Positions 7,386 to 11,432 of a DNA stretch of 11,432 bases are shown piece by piece. Origin of the DNA: Clavulina sp. PMI_390 (Eukaryota > Basidiomycota > Agaricomycetes > Cantharellales > Hydnaceae). Location of the stretch: NCBI GenBank assembly GCA_015039315.1, contig WIDE01000242.1, positions 1-11,432 on the forward strand. The letters are read 5' to 3'. The position numbers were made by a program, and so were the translations under genes. Numbering within the stretch: position 1 is the stretch's first letter; each line of letters begins with the position of its first letter. The notes under the pieces are model-generated. The model saw only the letters and a program-made list of their open reading frames with translations. It did not search any database and had not been told where the DNA came from.

Positions 7386-9168
7386 ATGCACGAAACCCAG
7401 ATGACGGAGCGGTCCATCATGCAGCTGGTTGCTGTGCAGCAGGAGGCAATGGAGAACTCATCACGGGGAGTACTAGTCTTCAAGCGGTTTAAGCGACTGT
7501 CGTGGAGGAAAGCACTTTCACGTCCAAACCGTCAGGTACTGTGGTTCTCCCGTAGTAATCATTATTTGTGGTGCAGTCACAGTCTCCTTGCATCATTTTT
7601 GCTAACTATTTCAATTGGATAGGTGAATTTTCCTTAGAGCTTGGCAGTAGATCGAGATATCAAGTCAGATATTTGATCTATAGGCCACTGAGCATAGGAA
7701 AGATAAAACTTCCCCGCCAACAATGACTTCTGAAATGCGGGAAATGCTCAAGATAGACCCAAGAGTCGACTTTTCCGATCTTCTTCCGAGAGAACAGGAG
7801 GAGCTTCTGGGCCAGATTTTCATTGTGCGTTTCAATGTGGAAGACCAAGTATCATTGAATGACCATCGAATATCGTAGAACCTTGAAGCTCTGGCATCAT
7901 CTTATGGACGCGCTACCAGTATAAGATGTTTACAAGATTTCTCTTATTATTTCAACTCTCCCCCGCCATCGTTTTATGTTTCCAACATCACATTTACCAG
8001 GACTGACCGTATGGGACGCGGTGGTGAGGCCACCGCTTATCGTGGCAAGAAAGCCGAGGAAGACATTGTTGTGCGCGAAATGCTTGTGGATATGAATCAG
8101 CGAGGCACCTCTTGGGAGAAGGAGCTGGTTCAAGTAAGTGCCTTACCCTTCGAAAATCTCACAACTATGCTCCTCACGACCATTGAATTAGCTTGTGCAT
8201 CGTGAAGCCATCACGCATTCACAGCTCGATCACCCAAATATCCTTCCATTTTTGGGCCTGTATCAGGAATTGGGCTTCTTAATCCCCCTCACAATCACAC
8301 CGTGTATCCAGCCCGGTTCGTTGCAAAATTTGCTTGCCGGGAAGCCACTTGGCGCAGCCAGGTTTCAAAGCATTGTGAGTGGTTGCTTCGTATTGAGAAC
8401 GCACAGAAGGCCTCATTGATGACATCTTCTCCAAAAAAAGCTTCGAGGAGTCATTCAAGGAGTCAATCATCTCCACTCTCTTGATCCACCCGTAATTCAC
8501 GGTGACCTTCATCCCGTAGGCGAATTCACAACTATTTGTTTTCGATTTACTGATGGAAAATGACAAAATTCGAAACTCTGAAGGGGAATGTTCTGCTTGA
8601 TGGAGAAGACATTCCCCGCTTATGTGATTTTGGTCTCAGCCGAATCATTCACGAGGTTACTCGCACAAGAACTCAGCAGCAGGGAGGCGGGTCTGCGCGA
8701 TTTCTAGCCCCAGAGCTGGCAAGCTTGAGTAGCACAGAAGACCGGTTTCGCACTACCCCGGCAAGTGACATATACTCTCTTTCCATGCTTGCTCTTAACA
8801 TGTGGACTGGGAGTAAGCCGTTCTCTGAGCATGACGCCGAGTGGAAGGTGTTCGTTGCATTGTCAAGGCGTAAACGACCAGAGAAGCCCACGGATCCGAA
8901 TATCATTCACACCAATCTCCAGCATGGTTATGAAGTCCCATTCTGGAAACTCCTTCGCGAGATGTGGGCAGAGAGCGCGGCCAGGCGTCCAACGGGTGAG
9001 GTCGTACTGGAGCGCTTAGACAGCATATTTGCAGGAGAGGCATTGCGTGATACTGGTTTTGTTGCCACAGTGCATAGCCGAATTGGAAACGGCATTGCTA
9101 AGATTGGCGTCTTGCTTAGTGCAGGTCAGCGACATCAGCCTGATATGGAGCAGGCGGTGGCGCCTTAG
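7386..9168 (+). CDS. Divergent TKL-like protein kinase, gene B
   Basis: Exons read by eye: 7386-7535, 7684-7824, 7879-8133, 8192-8374, 8441-8515, 8584-9168. This gives 462 residues; all introns are phase 0 and match those of gene A. Residues 1-97 form a basic leader, followed by LQDFSYYFNSPPPSFY (115-130). Kinase motifs are GRGGEATAY (143-151), Arg163 at the beta3 Lys position, alphaC Glu187, catalytic loop HGDLHPGNVL (263-272), DFG (283-285), APE (310-312), alphaF SDIYS with Asp330, and alphaI Arg403. The activation segment starts GLSRIIHEVTRTRT, identical to gene A. The tail after FAGEA is unrelated to gene A and lacks recognisable domains. The same non-canonical residues suggest a shared specialised function or a pseudokinase. 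The ATG at 7386 is the best start seen, but the leader is not well constrained and an upstream exon is possible. Confidence 0.85.
7536..7683 (+). other. Composite first intron of gene B (AG|GT junction at 7622/7623)
   Basis: The 148 bases between exons 1 and 2 hold two complete introns back to back. 7536-7622 runs GTACTG...CTAAC (7602-7606)...TAG; 7623-7683 runs GTGAAT...TAG with a TTGAT branch-like site. No exon of a length divisible by three fits between them with the 7622 boundary: the candidates are 46 or 40 bases. Either the whole block is removed as one intron or it is removed in two steps through a zero-length exon. Confidence 0.6.
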
Positions 9169-9535
9169 TGCTGATTACCAACGGTCTGATGCAAATTACT
9201 GGCATCATTGAGGATGTTTCACCAGGTCTTTTCGCTAGCATTTTTGAGCTGAGAAAAGAGCCTAATTTTGTAGAATAGCTGTCAGTCTATGGAGAGCCGT
9301 GAGCACATGAAATGGATTTCAAAGTTCTCTTAGTATCCCTTGTTGATACCTGTAATAGAGATAGAGGAAATTCGTAACCTCTGATCAATATATACCTCAA
9401 GCAGTGGAAATAGGTTTAGGCTCATTTTCACCTCAGAATTATTTCTAAATGTTCACAGACCCGCTTTTGCATGCCCACTTTTAAAACGTTGCACATCAGG
9501 TTATATTACCTAGAATCGGGGGAAAATATTTCCTA
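9169..9535. other. 3' flank of gene B; no gene seen
   Basis: AT-rich sequence with no open frame of note and no clear polyadenylation hexamer. It presumably contains the 3' UTR of gene B. Confidence 0.5.
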
Positions 9536-9903
9536 ATGCGTGCGATGAAGCCCCAAACGTCGCCAGTTCCAGCTGGAACCCCACCACTGAATACTAAACG
9601 CTCCACTCACAGCCACCTCGCTTATTCTGAAACGTTGTGGAGCGATCGTCAAATGTCGATCACTATGGCCCGGCATAAAAATACACTACCTCGATCAGTA
9701 TCTTCCGATGGTCTAGCGAGCATTTTGGGAGCCACAGAGAGGCCTCTGAGAGAGCCATGATGATAGCTGGCTCTCTGAAAGAAGTGATAGACATATCAAT
9801 CATTGTCTCAGCCGCTTCCAGAGCGTTCTACGATTCCGATGATGCTAGAAAGGAGGGCTGCGCTTGCTCAAGTATTCGGCTCATCTATTCATTCGAGACG
9901 TAA
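9536..9903 (+). other. Two overlapping coding-like frames, unknown
   Basis: An ATG at 9536 opens 74 codons (MRAMKPQTSPVPAG at the start), ending with a TGA at 9758-9760. In another frame, open from about 9700, a stretch containing SSEHFGSHREASERAMM, IAGSLKEVIDISIIVSAASR and FYDSDDARKEG runs to a TAA at 9901. The second begins to look protein-like while the first is still open, as expected of one gene with a frameshift near 9700 or of two chance frames. I recognise no family, and no introns were convincing. Confidence 0.25.
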
Positions 9904-9944
9904 TTACGTGCTCGCGGAATTAGATCTACTTATTTAAGCGTGAT

Positions 9945-9965
9945 TTACACTGTAAATTAGTGTAA
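9945..9965. repeat. Short AT-rich hairpin
   Basis: TTACACT at 9945-9951 pairs exactly with AGTGTAA at 9959-9965 around a 7-base loop. It is not followed by a T-run and has no gene nearby that it would obviously serve. Confidence 0.5.
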
Positions 9966-10046
9966 TGTAAGGCGTACAGTACCCTATGTTAAACGCACCA
10001 TCAGGAAACCACTTTATGCTCGATATTGCTCTATATTACTCGGTAG

Positions 10047-10136
10047 AGCCGTTGAGCCATCGAGCCATCCCGAAAGGTGTCCACCGCTGATTCTATTGAG
10101 CCATCGAGCTCGGTGCACTCTGCGGCTCTGTGGCTC
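10047..10136. repeat. GAGCC-rich short repeats
   Basis: TTGAGCCATCGAGC occurs exactly at 10052-10065 and 10096-10109. Further GAGCC units sit beside them, and the inverse GGCTCTGTGGCTCTG lies to the right (about 10122-10136), so the block could fold on itself. No gene overlaps it. Confidence 0.6.
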
Positions 10137-10159
10137 TGCATCTCGTTCAGCTCGATCGG

Positions 10160-10802
10160 TAGATTGATGTATGGGTTAAAATATTTATATTTCATTTGTT
10201 CCTATACGATGATAGCTAGCAAAATGTATGTAACAACAAATGCGAGAACCACATAGAGACGATGCTTGATCTGGAATACAAGTTATTGGAGCGGGAAAGT
10301 CACATATTGTAAGCACGAACTCACCTCCAATACCAGCAAGAGACAGTGTGCGGCTGTGGAACGTGTGGAGGCTCCTGGATAACCGACTGGCGGCGCTTAG
10401 GGAAACAGAAATCAAGGAAAATTAACAACGAGCTTGAGAGCAAGATGTATATAAAAACGATCACCTTCTGAAGGAATAGACTGTAACATCGAAGCTAAGG
10501 AAAATTGATGGGCCGGAGACTGCTCGGCGTCAAAAAGAGAAGACTTATGGCATTTAGTTCGCTCCTGATAAAGCAAACGAGGTGCAGGTATGATACTTAT
10601 CATAACGTCCCAAGCAAGGTTCATAGATGCTTGACACCTAAGAGATGGTATCACAGGTACCCAAATTGAAGCAGGGGAAAGAGGAAGGAGTCAAGGCCGA
10701 GAAGAAAAGTTAAGCGCGGTTGGCGGAGGAGTCAGGAGACCGCAAACAACAGATGGCAGCTTTTATGCTGCATTGGAAAATACAAACCGGGCGAGCGGAC
10801 AA
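10160..10802. other. No confident gene
   Basis: Minus-strand frames at 10654-10412 (80 codons) and 10415-10185 (76 codons) nearly abut, but have no domain and no consistent splice sites. A TATATAAAAA at about 10446 precedes a short plus-strand ATG frame (10508, 53 codons, Arg/Lys-rich), which is too short and featureless to call. Confidence 0.4.
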
Positions 10803-10816
10803 GTGTTATGAGCCCG
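10803..10816. mobile_element. Isolated terminus of the 2949-3290 element family
   Basis: GTGTTATGAGCCCG is the exact reverse complement of the right end of the element at 3259-3272. No partner terminus is visible downstream before the window ends. Resembling sequence (TGAGCCCGATC) at about 10990 is in the same orientation, not inverted. It may be a truncated copy or the left end of an element that continues past the window. Confidence 0.35.
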
Positions 10817-11432
10817 AATGGCTGTTACCTCTACAGTTAGTCTACACACTTCCTCCTTGCTCCCATCACTCTGCAAATGGGCAAAATGCCTTCCACTAGT
10901 ACCACTCGGCGACTGGGTATCCTTACGGTTTATGCCTGGGAATTTACCATAATACAAGAGCAATTGGAACAAGTACCAATTCAAAATCATTGAGCCCGAT
11001 CCCGATTGATAGCTCATGACTTGACCGATTCGACTGTGCGGTGTCGGGAGAAAAAGTGAGTGGTTCGGAAATCTCTCCCCAACCCGTAGGGTTGCAAAGG
11101 ACGAGTAGATAGAGTAGTAGAAACGCTGTACTTAGCGTAGGCTTAGATAGACGAATATAATGATGTTTGAATTCGTCGGAATATGAGGGGTTTTACAAGT
11201 GTCAATGAAAGGATGGGATAATCCTAATTGAAACGACCTGCAGAGCACTAGATGCTAGTACTGAGGTCCACACTCAATGGTGGATACGTCGCTCAGCTAC
11301 TAGCCTAATTGGAGGATGCCCTCGTCTAGTCAAAGCAGTGTGGTTTCACTCAGGGGATGATGTGTGGAGGATATAGCCAATGAGGCTAGGATATGGGGAT
11401 AGACACTTGGGTGCACACACAGGGGATAGACT
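10817..11432. other. No gene seen; possible repeat DNA
   Basis: Only a short minus-strand frame (11017-10763) without motifs is present. The right edge has repeated GGATA/GGGGATAGAC units (about 11369-11432). The stretch may belong to the element whose end is at 10803, but nothing in it proves this. Confidence 0.35.

Noticed and set aside
8279..8906. Minus-strand open frames opposite gene B
   Set aside because: They overlap the aligned catalytic loop and activation segment exons and have no independent support.
9945..9965. Hairpin considered as a terminator
   Set aside because: It lies 780 bases past gene B, has no T-run, and hairpin termination is not how polymerase II genes end.

Overview
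The window looks like nuclear DNA of a filamentous basidiomycete, most likely an Agaricomycete. The two clear genes are each split by short introns (about 54-70 bp) with GT...AG ends and CTRAY-like branch sites. They encode divergent tyrosine-kinase-like (TKL) protein kinases of the kind that have expanded in mushroom-forming fungi. The rest is gene-poor, repeat-rich DNA. No rRNA, tRNA, CRISPR or bacterial-type operon is visible.

Layout. 1-1221: no confident gene; competing open frames, including a Cys-rich frame with a signal-peptide-like start (156-494) and a coding-like stretch that breaks frame once (674-1221). 1222-3300: repeats, namely GC-rich inverted repeats, a dispersed repeat (about 1760-1910), a cluster of small hairpins (2128-2243), a hexanucleotide microsatellite and a compact element with inverted ends and an internal TATA box (about 2949-3290). 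3300-4120: only weak minus-strand frames. 4129-6049: TATA box and kinase gene A. 6008-6148: a second copy of the dispersed repeat, which contains the end of gene A. 6299-6466: remnant of a third kinase copy, broken by a stop. 7231-9168: TATA box and kinase gene B. 9169-11432: no confident gene; one pair of overlapping coding-like frames (9536-9903), short repeats and one isolated element end (10803-10816).

The two kinase genes and the remnant lie in the same orientation, so this is a small tandem array that grew by local duplication. Genes A and B share every intron position that can be placed, all in phase 0, and both carry the same altered catalytic signature: Arg for the beta3 Lys, HGD for HRD, His for the catalytic-loop Lys, with DFG and APE kept. 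Their first intron also has an unusual arrangement, an acceptor abutting a donor (AG|GT), which suggests two introns back to back or stepwise splicing. All gene models were read by eye from the genomic sequence. Splice sites, starts and functions are inferences until transcript data and database searches are applied.
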